Below, piece by piece: positions 8,413 through 18,096 of a stretch of 64,000 nt of DNA (its first letter is position 1; every line of letters starts with the position of its first letter). Both the position numbers and the translations under genes were made by a program. The notes under the pieces were generated by a model. It was not told the origin of the DNA. It was given only the letters and a program-made list of their open reading frames with translations, and did no database searches. Source of the DNA: Seonamhaeicola maritimus (lineage in GTDB: Bacteria; Bacteroidota; Bacteroidia; Flavobacteriales; Flavobacteriaceae); assembly GCF_008056315.1 (NCBI RefSeq), contig NZ_VRKQ01000008.1, positions 1,816,957 to 1,880,956 on the forward strand, read 5' to 3'.

Positions 8413-8703
8413 ATGTTTTCTTTAGTAAATGTATTTAGAGTAGTTGCTTTTTTAGAAGGTGCATCATATATCCTTTTATTGTTTATTGCAACACCTATTA
8501 AATATTTCGCAGATAATGATGAATATGTTAAGCTACTAGGGATGCCTCATGGTATTTTATTTATGCTCTATGTTGTTCTGGCTTTTATTTTAAAACCAGA
8601 CTTTAATTGGGATAGCAAACAATTTAAAGGTGTGCTATTAGCTTCTATTATTCCGTTTGGAACTTTCTTTATTGAGCGTAAATATCTAAAAACGGCATCA
8701 TGA
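8413..8703 (+). CDS. DUF3817 family small membrane protein
   Basis: A 96-residue membrane protein with three hydrophobic segments (about 5-28, 43-62 and 72-88). The order LVNVFRVVAFLEGASYILLL ... GMPHGILFMLYVV ... FGTFFIERKYLK matches DUF3817, a small family found near transporters and in actinobacterial membrane proteins. Function unknown. Its stop overlaps the start of the downstream mechanosensitive channel gene by four bases (ATGA), so the two are translationally coupled. Confidence 0.85.
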   Translation: MFSLVNVFRVVAFLEGASYILLLFIATPIKYFADNDEYVKLLGMPHGILFMLYVVLAFILKPDFNWDSKQFKGVLLASIIPFGTFFIERKYLKTAS

Positions 8704-9989
8704 TACAAGAGGTGAAAAATACTGAAGTTGTTTCTGAACCATTTGAATTGAAACATTGGATTTACAATGAATTGGTAGATTTAAATGTTGCTGATACTAC
8801 TGCCCAGTACCTTAATATGCTAGGATTATTACTTGGTTTATTAATTATTGTATTTATAGTTGATTTTTTAATTAGAAAGATATTACTACAAGCGTTTACC
8901 AAGTTTGCTGAAGTTTCTAAATCTAATTTTGACGACTTACTAGTTAAGAACAAAGTACCTAGAAATGTGGCGCATATTATACCGCTCTTAATAGCTATAG
9001 AGTTTGTACCTGATATATTTTCAGATTTCCCAGACTTTGAAATAATGGTTGAAAAAGGCTTCAAAGTATTTGCCATTATCCTAACGCTTTGGGTTGTAAG
9101 AAGCCTCCTAAATACCGTAAAAGACTTTTTAAAAACCTTACCCAGTTTAAAAGATAAACCTGTAGATAGTTATATTCAAGTATTTATGATTTTTGCTTGG
9201 GTTGCTGGTATAATGTCTGCCATAGCGATTTTAACAGGTATTCCATTTTTAACGTTTTTAACAGGGTTAGGAGCTGCTTCGGCGGTTATTATATTGGTTT
9301 TTAAGGATACCATATTAGGTTTTGTTGCTAGTATTCAAGTGTCTATAAATGATATGGTACGGATTGGTGATTGGATTACTTTTGAAAAGTTTGGAGCCGA
9401 TGGTGATGTGATTGAAATTACATTAGCAACAGTAAAGGTGCAAAACTGGGATAAGACTATTACCACTATACCAACCTATGCTTTAATTTCAGAATCTTTT
9501 AAAAACTGGCGAGGAATGACCAGTTCTGATGGTAGACGTATTAAAAGGTCATTAAGTATTAAAATGGAAAGTGTAAAATACCTAAATTCTGAAGAAGTAG
9601 ATAAACTTAAGAAAATCCATCTTATTGAAGCTTATTTAAATGCCAGACAGAAAGATATTAATACATTTAACACCAATAATAAGGTAAACAAGGAAGTGTC
9701 TTTAAATGGACGGAATTTGACTAATATTGGTGTGTTTAGAAAGTATGTGCAAGAATATATTGAAAATCATTCAGCCATTAATAAGGATATGACAATAATG
9801 GTGCGCCAATTAGCACCGTCATCTCAAGGATTACCTATAGAGATATACGCTTTTAGTAGTGATAAACGTTGGGTAAACTATGAATATATTATGGCAGATA
9901 TTTTTGACCACGTCATTGCTGCAACACCTTATTTCGATTTAGAAATATTTGAATTACCTAGCGGCTCTAATTTTGATATAAAGCATTAA
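8700..9989 (+). CDS. MscS-family mechanosensitive ion channel
   Basis: A 429-residue channel of the small-conductance mechanosensitive family, closest in layout to YbdG-type proteins. Membrane segments lie near residues 38-60, 90-110, 125-145, 155-180 and 185-210. The pore-lining helix region reads LTGLGAASAVIILVFKDTILGF, followed by the beta-domain motif NDMVRIGDWITFEKFGADGDV and the IPTYALISESFKNW segment typical of MscS. The long C-terminal cytosolic part has the extra insert seen in YbdG. It should open under membrane tension during hypo-osmotic shock. It overlaps DUF3817 by four bases and ends before a terminator. Confidence 0.9.
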   Translation: MIQEVKNTEVVSEPFELKHWIYNELVDLNVADTTAQYLNMLGLLLGLLIIVFIVDFLIRKILLQAFTKFAEVSKSNFDDLLVKNKVPRNVAHIIPLLIAIEFVPDIFSDFPDFEIMVEKGFKVFAIILTLWVVRSLLNTVKDFLKTLPSLKDKPVDSYIQVFMIFAWVAGIMSAIAILTGIPFLTFLTGLGAASAVIILVFKDTILGFVASIQVSINDMVRIGDWITFEKFGADGDVIEITLATVKVQNWDKTITTIPTYALISESFKNWRGMTSSDGRRIKRSLSIKMESVKYLNSEEVDKLKKIHLIEAYLNARQKDINTFNTNNKVNKEVSLNGRNLTNIGVFRKYVQEYIENHSAINKDMTIMVRQLAPSSQGLPIEIYAFSSDKRWVNYEYIMADIFDHVIAATPYFDLEIFELPSGSNFDIKH

Positions 9990-10007
9990 AAATAAGTATG
10001 TTACACG

Positions 10008-10043
10008 AAAATAAACTATTCCATATGTCGAATAGTTTTATTT
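10008..10043 (+). terminator. Intrinsic terminator after the mscS-type gene
   Basis: AAAATAAACTATTC and GAATAGTTTTATTT form a long AT-rich stem with an 8-base loop, ending in T-rich DNA 20-55 bases after the stop. Confidence 0.7.
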
Positions 10044-10060
10044 ATTTGTGAAAAATATCA

Positions 10061-10068
10061 TATATTTG
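10061..10068 (+). promoter_or_regulatory. -7 promoter box for the secreted protein at 10137
   Basis: TATATTTG is an exact TAnnTTTG match. It leaves an mRNA leader of roughly 60 bases if the ATG at 10137 is the start, which argues against the TTG-like extension at 10083 being needed. Confidence 0.45.
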
Positions 10069-10136
10069 AACACTTCCCTCAAGTGAGTGTTTGTAATTAC
10101 AGCACTAAAATTTCAAAATTAATATTATATATTGTG

Positions 10137-10925
10137 ATGAAATATTTATGCTTATTAATAGCGTTATTGTCTGTATGCTTTCAATTAAATGCGCAAAAAT
10201 CTGAATTCGTTTTTAATAAAGAATTAAACAATCTAATTGCCTTAAAAGAAGGAGCATCACCTTATGTTTTTGAAGTTTTATTAGAAGAACATACCACTAG
10301 TATAAAAAAGCCTTCTACCAAAAGAATATCTGAATTTTACAAAAAAGCTTTAGTATATGCTGATAAAGCTAGGAAAGACATTAAAAAAATTGAACAACTA
10401 AAAAAAGAATTAAAGCTAACTCCTCAAAAGTTAAAAGAACTTAATGTCTCTGAGGTATATAATCGCTTACGAACAGCAGAGAGAGTTTTAAAAAACACGA
10501 AGAAGTATGAGATTATACCAAGTAATATAATCTTTCAAAAACACGAAGATTTAAAAATGCGACGAAGTATTTTTAAACCGCAAAATATAGTAGTTGGAAA
10601 ATTTAAATATTTAGGAGAATATTATGTTACTAAAGATTCTGATGGTTATAAAGAAAGAAATCTAATATCGGTTGCTAATGCACAAAAAAACGGACTAACA
10701 AACGAACAGTTTTTTTTACAAAATGTATTTCAAGTTATTCAAAATGTTAGGACCAATGTGATTTACATGGTTTACCCCGATTTTTTGCAAAAATATCCAA
10801 TTAATAAAGTGGCATCTCAAAAAAAATATAAAGGAAAAATTAGCTTATCTAGCAATTATTCTAGTGATATAGATAAAAAGTTAGATGCTATAATTACAAG
10901 TTATAATAGAAGCCTATTAAATTAA
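10137..10925 (+). CDS. Secreted protein of unknown function
   Basis: A 262-residue exported protein from the ATG at 10137. The frame is open from 10083, but the signal peptide (MKYLCLLIALLSVCFQLNAQ) begins at 10137, so that start is preferred. The mature part is Lys-rich; residues about 50-125 look helical and charged (KKALVYADKARKDIKKIEQ), and the rest is mixed alpha/beta without Cys pairs. No domain is recognised. It stands alone between two terminators and has its own -7 box. Signal peptides ending NAQ are typical of flavobacterial periplasmic or outer-membrane proteins. Confidence 0.7.
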   Translation: MKYLCLLIALLSVCFQLNAQKSEFVFNKELNNLIALKEGASPYVFEVLLEEHTTSIKKPSTKRISEFYKKALVYADKARKDIKKIEQLKKELKLTPQKLKELNVSEVYNRLRTAERVLKNTKKYEIIPSNIIFQKHEDLKMRRSIFKPQNIVVGKFKYLGEYYVTKDSDGYKERNLISVANAQKNGLTNEQFFLQNVFQVIQNVRTNVIYMVYPDFLQKYPINKVASQKKYKGKISLSSNYSSDIDKKLDAIITSYNRSLLN

Positions 10926-10943
10926 TAAGGCTTATATAGAATT

Positions 10944-10975
10944 AAAAAGACCTATCAATATAGACAGGTCTTTTT
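10944..10975. terminator. Bidirectional terminator between the secreted protein gene and leuB
   Basis: AAAAAGACCT (10944-10953) and AGGTCTTTTT (10966-10975) are perfect complements around a 12-base loop. The A and T runs allow termination from both sides, for the + strand gene and the leu operon. Confidence 0.9.
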
Positions 10976-11003
10976 AAGTTATATTTAGTTTATAAACTTT
11001 ACT

Positions 11004-12062
11004 TTAGATGTTTGCAGCTAACCAATCGCCTACTTCTGAAGTTCCGTAGGCTTTACCTCCATCTGCTAAGTCTTCAGTAACAATACCTTCAGCAAGTGCT
11101 GCATTAACAGCGTTTCTGATAGCTTTACCTTCTTCTGGTAAATTAAATGCAATTTCAAACATCATGGCAGCAGATAAAACCATAGCCATTGGATTTGCTA
11201 TATTTAATCCTGTTGCTTGTGGGTAAGATCCGTGAATAGGTTCAAATAATGAAATATCTTCTCCCATAGATGCCGATGGCATTAACCCCATAGATCCTGA
11301 TATTACAGAAGCTTCATCTGTTAAAATATCTCCAAATAAGTTTTCAGTAATTAAAACATCATAACTATTTGGCCATTGTACCAAGCGCATTGCAACAGCA
11401 TCAACAAGCTCATAAGATACTTCAACCTCAGGATAATCCTTTTCCATAGCCTGTACTGTCTCTCTCCAAAGTCTTGAAGTTTCTAAAACATTAGCTTTAT
11501 CAACACAACATAATTTTTTTGTTCGAGTCATAGCTAATTCAAAACCTTTCTTAGCCAAACGCTGCACTTCTGCTCTAGTATAAACACAGTTATCAAAAGC
11601 GGTTTCACCTTCATCTCTTCTTCCCTTTTCTCCAAAATAAATACCACCAGTTAATTCTCTAAAGAAAACTAAATCTGTACCTTCAATACGTTCTTGTTTT
11701 AATGGTGATTTATCTAATAAAGACGGAAACGTAAACGTTGGTCTTAAATTAGCAAATAGCCCTAATTTTTTACGCATTTTTAGTAAACCTTGCTCTGGAC
11801 GTACTGGAGCTGACGGGTCATTATCAAATCTTGGAAGACCAATAGCTCCAAATAATACAGCATCAGAAGATGCACAAATTTCATGTGTGCTATCTGGATA
11901 AGGCTCACCAACAGCATCAATTGCGGCTGCACCGGTTAAAGCTGGTTTCCACGTAATTTCATGTCCAAATTTTGCTGCTACTGCTTCACTAACTTTTACA
12001 GCTTGTTCCGTAACTTCTGGTCCTATACCGTCTCCGGCTAAAAGGGCTATGTTAAATTTCAT
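11004..12062 (-). CDS. leuB: 3-Isopropylmalate dehydrogenase
   Basis: A 352-residue cytosolic NAD+-dependent decarboxylating dehydrogenase that turns (2R,3S)-3-isopropylmalate into 2-oxoisocaproate, the last leucine-specific oxidation. The family is clear from ALLAGDGIGPEV at the N-terminus, the RPEQGLLKMRKKLGLFANLRP substrate segment, FFRELTGGIYFG, the metal-binding NLFGDILTDEASVI and the NAD-binding EPIHGSYPQATG. Normal length. It is the last gene of the leuC-leuD-leuA-type-leuB unit, 12 bases after the synthase gene, followed by a strong terminator. If the synthase upstream is a citramalate synthase, this enzyme could also serve the threonine-independent isoleucine route. Confidence 0.95.
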   Translation of the reverse strand: MKFNIALLAGDGIGPEVTEQAVKVSEAVAAKFGHEITWKPALTGAAAIDAVGEPYPDSTHEICASSDAVLFGAIGLPRFDNDPSAPVRPEQGLLKMRKKLGLFANLRPTFTFPSLLDKSPLKQERIEGTDLVFFRELTGGIYFGEKGRRDEGETAFDNCVYTRAEVQRLAKKGFELAMTRTKKLCCVDKANVLETSRLWRETVQAMEKDYPEVEVSYELVDAVAMRLVQWPNSYDVLITENLFGDILTDEASVISGSMGLMPSASMGEDISLFEPIHGSYPQATGLNIANPMAMVLSAAMMFEIAFNLPEEGKAIRNAVNAALAEGIVTEDLADGGKAYGTSEVGDWLAANI

Positions 12063-12074
12063 TTATTTTTATTC

Positions 12075-13592
12075 TTAATTATTAATAATATTTAGCATTT
12101 TTTCAGTGGCTTTTATTGCAGACACTGTTTGATCTGAATCTAAACCTCTAGTTTTAAACTCAGTTTCTTTATTTTTCCAAGTAATTATAGTTTCACATAA
12201 AGCATCTGAACGACTCCCAGGAGGTATTCTCACTGCATAATCAATTAAATCAGGTAGTATAAAATTCTTCTTTTTAAATACTTTTCTAATAGCATTCATA
12301 AAGGCATCAAATTGACCATCTCCTTGTGCATTGGCCTCATAAGCATCACCTTCAATAGTTAATGCCACTGTAGTAGAAGGTTTTAAACCTTTCGAATGTG
12401 TGAGCACATAAGAATCTACTTTAATTTTTTCTTCGTAAGATCCACTATCCAATACATCTGAGATAATATATGGTAAGTCTTCTTTGGTAACCACCTGCTT
12501 TTTATCTCCTAATTCAATTATACGTTGCGTTACCTTTTTTAAGTCGTTATCATTTAACTGAAGACCTAATTCTTGTAAATTCTTTTGAATATTAGCCTTT
12601 CCAGAAGCTTTGCCTAAGGCATATTTTCTAGTTCTTCCAAAACGTTCTGGTAATAATTCACTAAAATATAAGTTCTTTTTATTGTCACCATCGGCATGAA
12701 TACCAGCAGTTTGGGTAAAAACATTTGCCCCAATAACAGGTTTGTTAGCCGGAATAATAATGCCCGAGAAAGTCTCAACAAGTTTACTTACAGTATAAAG
12801 AAACTTTTCATTTACACCAATCTCAACCTTAGGCATGAAGTCGTTAATCACAGCTATAGTACTTGCCATAGGTGCATTTCCTGCTCTTTCTCCCATACCA
12901 TTTATAGTAAGATGTAAACCATCTGCGCCTGCCTTTAACCCTTCAATAGCATTTGAAACTCCTAAATCATAGTCGTTATGGGTATGAAAATCAAAATGTG
13001 AATTTGGATACTTTTCTTTTATCTCTTTTACAAACTCATAAGATTCGGAAGGCGTTAAAATACCTAAGGTATCCGGAAGCATAATACGTTTAACAGGTTG
13101 AGTAGCTAAAAAGTCTAAAAACTCAAATACATATTCTTTAGAATTACGCATTCCGTTACTCCAATCTTCTAAATAAACATTAGTAGCAACACCTTGTTCT
13201 TCTGCCAGAGCTATATTGCTTTCTATTTCTTTAAAGTGTTGATTTGGAGTTTTTTTAAGCTGATGAGTTAAATGATTTAATGAACCTTTTGTTAATAGGT
13301 TTTGAACCCTTGCTCCTGCTTTAACTATCCAATCTATTGAGGTACCATTGTCAACAAAAGACAATACTTCAACAGCATTTAAATACCCACTCTCTCTTGC
13401 CCATTCTGTAATAGCTTTTACAGCTTGAAATTCCCCTTCAGATACTCGGGCTGATGCAATTTCTATCCTATCAACCTTTAGTTCTTCAAGTAAAAGTTTT
13501 GCTATGGTAAGCTTCTCAGAAGCAGAAAACGACACACTCGAGGTTTGTTCACCATCGCGTAATGTCGTATCCATTATTTCTATTCTTTTCAT
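12075..13592 (-). CDS. 2-Isopropylmalate synthase-type enzyme (LeuA/citramalate synthase family)
   Basis: A 505-residue member of the alpha-isopropylmalate/homocitrate synthase family. The N-terminal TIM barrel carries MDTTLRDGEQTSSVSF (catalytic Arg and metal Asp) and FDFHTHNDYDLG with the two metal His; the C-terminal third is a LeuA-type allosteric dimerisation domain (KVDSYVLTHSKGLKPSTTVAL onward). It condenses acetyl-CoA with a 2-oxo acid: 2-oxoisovalerate (leucine) or pyruvate (citramalate, isoleucine). Its place between leuD and leuB fits either role, because LeuCDB handle both products. I cannot decide the substrate by eye, so no symbol is given. Length is close to that of typical LeuA. 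Confidence 0.85.
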   Translation of the reverse strand: MKRIEIMDTTLRDGEQTSSVSFSASEKLTIAKLLLEELKVDRIEIASARVSEGEFQAVKAITEWARESGYLNAVEVLSFVDNGTSIDWIVKAGARVQNLLTKGSLNHLTHQLKKTPNQHFKEIESNIALAEEQGVATNVYLEDWSNGMRNSKEYVFEFLDFLATQPVKRIMLPDTLGILTPSESYEFVKEIKEKYPNSHFDFHTHNDYDLGVSNAIEGLKAGADGLHLTINGMGERAGNAPMASTIAVINDFMPKVEIGVNEKFLYTVSKLVETFSGIIIPANKPVIGANVFTQTAGIHADGDNKKNLYFSELLPERFGRTRKYALGKASGKANIQKNLQELGLQLNDNDLKKVTQRIIELGDKKQVVTKEDLPYIISDVLDSGSYEEKIKVDSYVLTHSKGLKPSTTVALTIEGDAYEANAQGDGQFDAFMNAIRKVFKKKNFILPDLIDYAVRIPPGSRSDALCETIITWKNKETEFKTRGLDSDQTVSAIKATEKMLNIINN

Positions 13593-13627
13593 TTAAAATG
13601 AATAGGCGTTTATATTTAATTTATTAT

Positions 13628-14227
13628 TTAGAAAGGTCTTGTCTCCCCAAAGGAAGCAATCTCTTCTTTCATGCTTTGTAAATAGTCTATATCATCAAAA
13701 CCATTAAGCATATTACCTTTTTTGTATCCATTAATTTGGAAAGATTCCGACTCTCCCGTAGCAACTAATGTTACTTTTTGATTAGGTAAATCAACCTTAA
13801 TCTCAGTATTCGGGTCAGCTTCAATAGCATCGAACAGAGTTTGTGCAAATTCAGTTGATACCTGTACAGGCAAAACACCAATATTTAAACAGTTATTTCT
13901 AAAAATATCTGCAAAGAATGAAGAAATCACACAACGTAATCCGAAATCATAAACAGACCATGCAGCATGCTCTCTTGATGATCCTGAACCAAAGTTTTTT
14001 CCTCCTACTAATATTTTAGAACCTTTATATTTTGAATCGTTCAATGGAAAATCTGCAATTGGATTTCCCTCTGAATCATATCTCCAATCACGGAAAAAAT
14101 TATCTCCAAATCCTTTACGCTCCGTAGCTTTTAAGAAACGTGCAGGAATGATTTGATCTGTATCCACATTTTCAATTGGTAATGGATAAGCTGTACTTGT
14201 TAATACTTCAAATTTATCGTAAGCCAT
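13628..14227 (-). CDS. leuD: 3-Isopropylmalate dehydratase small subunit
   Basis: A 199-residue swivelling-domain subunit of isopropylmalate isomerase, which pairs with LeuC to turn 2- into 3-isopropylmalate. The N-terminus has PLPIENVDTDQIIPARFLK, and the middle has the substrate-loop motif GKNFGSGSSREHAAW, both hallmarks of LeuD. Normal length for the bacterial type. It lies 10 bases after leuC and 35 before the synthase gene. Confidence 0.95.
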   Translation of the reverse strand: MAYDKFEVLTSTAYPLPIENVDTDQIIPARFLKATERKGFGDNFFRDWRYDSEGNPIADFPLNDSKYKGSKILVGGKNFGSGSSREHAAWSVYDFGLRCVISSFFADIFRNNCLNIGVLPVQVSTEFAQTLFDAIEADPNTEIKVDLPNQKVTLVATGESESFQINGYKKGNMLNGFDDIDYLQSMKEEIASFGETRPF

Positions 14228-14237
14228 TTTCTTTTTT

Positions 14238-15638
14238 TTAAGCGTTAATTAATGTTCTTGGATCTGTTACTACACCCTCAACTGCAGTGGCTGCAGCTAC
14301 TAAAGGTGAAGCTAGTAATGTTCTAGACCCTGGTCCTTGACGACCTTCGAAGTTGCGGTTAGATGTTGAAACCGCTAATTTTCCGGCTGGCACCTTATCA
14401 TCATTCATAGCTAAACATGCTGAACACCCTGGTTCTCTTAAAACGAAACCGGAAGCATCTAGTATTTTATCTAAACCTTCTTCTTTAATTTGATCAACCA
14501 CTTTGTGTGATCCTGGTACTAACCAAGCAGTAATGTTATCTGCCTTTTGACGTCCTTCAATAATAGAACAAAATGCTCTAAAATCTTCAATACGACCATT
14601 AGTACAAGAGCCTAAGAAAACATAATCTACTTGTTTTCCAATCATGTCATCACCTTCATTAAACTTCATATAACCAAGTGATTTTTTATATGTAGCAACA
14701 CCACCTTCAACGTTTTCAGCCAATGGAATTGATTGTGTTACTCCAATCCCCATTCCTGGATTGGTACCGTAAGTAATCATTGGTTCTATATCAGATGCGT
14801 CATAATTGAATTCCACATCAAATTCAGCGTCATCATCAGTTTTAAGAGTTTTCCAATATTCCATGGCTCTATCCCAATCTACTCCTTTTGGCGTATGTTT
14901 TCTTCCTTTTATGTATTCATAAGTCTTTTCATCTGGAGCAATCATACCACCACGAGCCCCCATCTCAATAGATAAGTTACAAACGGTCATACGTCCTTCC
15001 ATAGTCATATCTTCAAAAACATCACCTGCATATTCAACAAAATATCCAGTTGCACCAGATGTGGTTTGTTGAGCAATAATATATAAAGCAACATCTTTAG
15101 GTGTTACACCAAAACCTAACTTACCGTTAACGTTAATACGCATTTTCTTAGGCTTAGGTTGCATGATACATTGTGTTGACAATACCATTTCAACTTCAGA
15201 AGTTCCAATACCAAATGCAATAGCACCGAAAGCACCATGTGTAGATGTATGTGAATCACCACAAACAATTGTAGACCCTGGTAATGTAATTCCATTCTCT
15301 GGCCCTACAATATGAACAATACCATTATTACGATGTCCTAATCCCCAGTGAGAAATGCCATGCTCTGCAGCATTAGTTGCTAAAGCTTCTAATTGGTTTG
15401 CCGATAATGGATCTGCTACAGGTAAATGTTGGTCCCAAGTTGGCGTGTTATGATCTGCAGTTGCAAATGTTTTCTCTGGATACATAACTCCAATTCCTCT
15501 ACTCTTTAAACCTACAAAAGCAACAGGACTTGTTACTTCATGAATAAAATGACGATCGATGAAAAACACATCAGGCCCGTCTTCTATATTTCTGACAACA
15601 TGGGAATCCCATACTTTATCAAATAATGTCTTGCTCAT
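14238..15638 (-). CDS. leuC: 3-Isopropylmalate dehydratase large subunit
   Basis: A 466-residue aconitase-family subunit carrying the [4Fe-4S] cluster of isopropylmalate isomerase. The three cluster Cys are visible in [14 protein letters not shown] (one) and [12 protein letters not shown] (two). [20 protein letters not shown] and [18 protein letters not shown] are also family hallmarks. First gene of the leu unit; a -7 box (TAACTTTG) about 75 bases upstream is the probable promoter. I looked for a Leu-rich leader peptide in the upstream gap and found none. Confidence 0.95.
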   Translation of the reverse strand: MSKTLFDKVWDSHVVRNIEDGPDVFFIDRHFIHEVTSPVAFVGLKSRGIGVMYPEKTFATADHNTPTWDQHLPVADPLSANQLEALATNAAEHGISHWGLGHRNNGIVHIVGPENGITLPGSTIVCGDSHTSTHGAFGAIAFGIGTSEVEMVLSTQCIMQPKPKKMRINVNGKLGFGVTPKDVALYIIAQQTTSGATGYFVEYAGDVFEDMTMEGRMTVCNLSIEMGARGGMIAPDEKTYEYIKGRKHTPKGVDWDRAMEYWKTLKTDDDAEFDVEFNYDASDIEPMITYGTNPGMGIGVTQSIPLAENVEGGVATYKKSLGYMKFNEGDDMIGKQVDYVFLGSCTNGRIEDFRAFCSIIEGRQKADNITAWLVPGSHKVVDQIKEEGLDKILDASGFVLREPGCSACLAMNDDKVPAGKLAVSTSNRNFEGRQGPGSRTLLASPLVAAATAVEGVVTDPRTLINA

Positions 15639-15712
15639 AAATATCTTTAATTAATTCTTTAATACTGCTTTATGCTATCTAAAATGAAGCCTTGGAAGCT
15701 TACAAAGGTTGA

Positions 15713-15720
15713 CAAAGTTA
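15713..15720 (-). promoter_or_regulatory. -7 promoter box for the leu operon
   Basis: On the minus strand TAACTTTG matches TAnnTTTG. The leader would be about 65-70 bases long. No terminator-like hairpin or Leu-codon run is seen between it and leuC. Confidence 0.5.
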
Positions 15721-15877
15721 TAATATTATTGCAGTATTTTAAAGCTTTCAAATGCTTTGTTGTATACTTTTTATAAAATTGATAAAGTAACGGGTATAAA
15801 TTATATTTTATTCAACATAAAGCTGTAATCACCTATAATTTTTAAATATGAAAAAGTGAAGTTTAACTTAAAATTTG

Positions 15878-16750
15878 TTAGTCAACTTTTTTAGGGATTT
15901 TTAATGAACAGCCTAATGAGGCATTCAACTTTTTGATAAAATACGCCGAAAGCAATGGTGACTCTTTTTCGATATTCTGATGTATGAAAAAATCAATTTC
16001 TTTGACCCCTTGATTCTGCCATAATTTAAAGCGGTCTACCCAATCGTCCAATCGGGTGTAATCACTTTTATGATTAGCACCAACATAACGTACAAAAGCG
16101 GTAGGATTCGTTAATCGCATATGCATTAAATCACGTCTTCCTGCGGTATCTACAATTACATTTGAAATATTATTTGTTTCTAAAAGATTAAATAATTCAT
16201 TAGCTACCATTTCATCATTATACCAATTAGTATGTCTGAATTCAATTGCTAAAGCAATTTCTTTAGGCCAACTTTCAACAAAACTTACTACTCGGTTAAA
16301 ATCTTTAGGCGCAAAATTACTATTCATCTGCAAGAAAATAGTCCCTAATTTTTCTTTTAAGTTTGAAACATTATACAAGTATTGCTCTACCACTTCTTTA
16401 ACTTCATTTAAACGTTTCCAATGACTAATTTCCTGGTTTAATTTTGGAAAGAATTTAAAACCTTTAGGCGTTTGGTTATACCAAGTGGCAAATTGTTCGG
16501 GAGGAAAAATTCTGTAAAAAGTAGCGTTCAATTCGATAGAATTAAACTGATTGGAATAATATCCCAATACGTCTTTAGTGCCTCTAGGATAAAAACCTTT
16601 TAGATCTGTTTTATTCCATTTAGCACAACCAACATAGACATCTGTAACATTATCGTCCTTTACCTTACCCAAAACATGTTTAGTTTTAGGATGGTCTTTA
16701 GGCAAAGTGAAATCAATATTTTGAGGATAATCTACACTACCGAATTTCAT
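15878..16750 (-). CDS. DUF72 family protein (YecE-like)
   Basis: A 290-residue soluble protein of the DUF72/YecE family, a TIM-barrel fold of unknown activity. Family features: VYVGCAKWNKTDLKGFYP near the N-terminus, NSIELNATFYRIFPPEQFATWYNQTPKGFKFFPK, the IALAIEFRHTNWY strand and the late FVRYVGANHKSDYTRLDDWVDR. Normal length. It stands alone, transcribed away from the following + strand gene. Confidence 0.9.
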   Translation of the reverse strand: MKFGSVDYPQNIDFTLPKDHPKTKHVLGKVKDDNVTDVYVGCAKWNKTDLKGFYPRGTKDVLGYYSNQFNSIELNATFYRIFPPEQFATWYNQTPKGFKFFPKLNQEISHWKRLNEVKEVVEQYLYNVSNLKEKLGTIFLQMNSNFAPKDFNRVVSFVESWPKEIALAIEFRHTNWYNDEMVANELFNLLETNNISNVIVDTAGRRDLMHMRLTNPTAFVRYVGANHKSDYTRLDDWVDRFKLWQNQGVKEIDFFIHQNIEKESPLLSAYFIKKLNASLGCSLKIPKKVD

Positions 16751-16919
16751 TTGAAGAATTTATTCAAAAGTAACAATTTCAATTCTTCAAAAACCCAAAA
16801 TATAATATACTGAAAGCAAACACTTTAAAGTTAATTGTTAATAACCCAGTTAAAAACTATACTTACCTCTATATTTTTCTGGGGTTATAATTATCTACAT
16901 TTATTAAAACCAATTAGTC

Positions 16920-17336
16920 ATGAGCCCAAGACAAATTAACCTAAAGGACATCCGTCCGGAGATTTCTTCAACAACAATAAATGATGATATGAGTAGTGAT
17001 GAGTGGTTTCAAAACTCAGTTTTAAGGCCCGTAATTAAGCTTCAGAATGATTTATTGATTGTTGTTTTTAAAAATTATATAGTTAAGCACAAATCTGTTT
17101 TTTACGACTTAACTTTAGAGAAGCGCATTGATTATATTGAAAATGCAATTCATAAAGACATGAAATTTCGTAATTCAGTAAAAGGTATGATAATAGGCTT
17201 GTTTACCGTTGAGGAGTACAGCATGTACACACAAAACTCTTCTGCGTTGAACAAACGTATGATGAATATTGTTAAAGAACGCTTATTAAGTCAGATTCAA
17301 CTGTTTGAAAAACCAGAGTTATTAGCCGCGGTTTAG
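16920..17336 (+). CDS. Conserved small soluble protein, unknown function
   Basis: A 138-residue soluble protein without signal peptide. The sequence begins with a polar 25-residue stretch, then a helical part (about 30-130) rich in Lys, Met and Val. Its shape, with conserved-looking WFQNSVLRPVIKLQNDLL and KGMIIGLFTVEEY segments, recalls a small flavobacterial family I cannot name with certainty. It overlaps by four bases the 3' end of the convergent DUF2461 gene. Confidence 0.65.
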   Translation: MSPRQINLKDIRPEISSTTINDDMSSDEWFQNSVLRPVIKLQNDLLIVVFKNYIVKHKSVFYDLTLEKRIDYIENAIHKDMKFRNSVKGMIIGLFTVEEYSMYTQNSSALNKRMMNIVKERLLSQIQLFEKPELLAAV

Positions 17337-18016
17337 TCAATAAGCGAGACCCCATTTAAATCTGTAGTCAGCACATCGCTCATATAATCAAAATATGGCC
17401 GAATGGCTTTAAATGATGCATTCACTTCATCAATAAAACCAGCACTAAGCGCTTCTTTATCTGTAAACTTCTTAATAAAGATATATTGTTTTTTCTTTAT
17501 TAAATCAATGGCTTTATGCTCTTTACTAAATCCCTTTGGAGCAGTTTTCACTTCATCACCAACAAAGGTGTCACCCCAAATACTGTTGAATTTTTTATTA
17601 GCAAGAATCTCACGTATTTCACTATCATCCATTTCAAACTCTTTCCTAATTCGCAATAAATCAGCAGGAGCCGGCTCCCAAAACCCTGTAGCAATAAAAC
17701 TTTCGTTATTTGGCTGAAGATGTAAATAGTAACCTCCTCTTAATTTAGGTTTGGTTCTATGAAAGGAACCTCCAAAATGTGTTTTATAAGGTAGCTTATT
17801 TTTTGAAAATCGGACATCACGATAAATACGAAACATTTTCATTTTATCAATTTCGTCATGCGTATTTAGGGTTTCAAATATTGAGTTATATACACCTTTT
17901 ACATCTGCTTCAATAGATTTGAACTCCTTTTTACGTTCATTAAACCAATCTCTATTGTTATTCTTTTCTAATTTTTTAAAAAAATCTAAGGCTGATTTTG
18001 GTACAGTAATACTCAT
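17333..18016 (-). CDS. DUF2461 family protein
   Basis: A 227-residue protein matching DUF2461 (TIGR02453): FFKKLEKNNNRDWFNERKKEF at the N-terminus, then KMFRIYRDVRFSKNKLPYKTHFGGSFHR, and GGYYLHLQPNNESFIATGFWEP with a later Lys-rich KEHKAIDLIKKKQYI. The family is soluble and widespread with no assigned reaction. Normal length. It ends tail to tail with the + strand gene at 16920, four bases overlapping. Confidence 0.9.
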   Translation of the reverse strand: MSITVPKSALDFFKKLEKNNNRDWFNERKKEFKSIEADVKGVYNSIFETLNTHDEIDKMKMFRIYRDVRFSKNKLPYKTHFGGSFHRTKPKLRGGYYLHLQPNNESFIATGFWEPAPADLLRIRKEFEMDDSEIREILANKKFNSIWGDTFVGDEVKTAPKGFSKEHKAIDLIKKKQYIFIKKFTDKEALSAGFIDEVNASFKAIRPYFDYMSDVLTTDLNGVSLID

Positions 18017-18096
18017 TTTGGAATTATTTTTTGATTAATTAGTAATAAGAATTAAGTAGTCCGCTATGTAATTTGAAAATTACAAAAAGCATTTGG

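Noticed and set aside
15639-15877. Leucine-type attenuator before leuC
   Set aside because: No Leu-codon run and no terminator hairpin followed by T residues in the leader.
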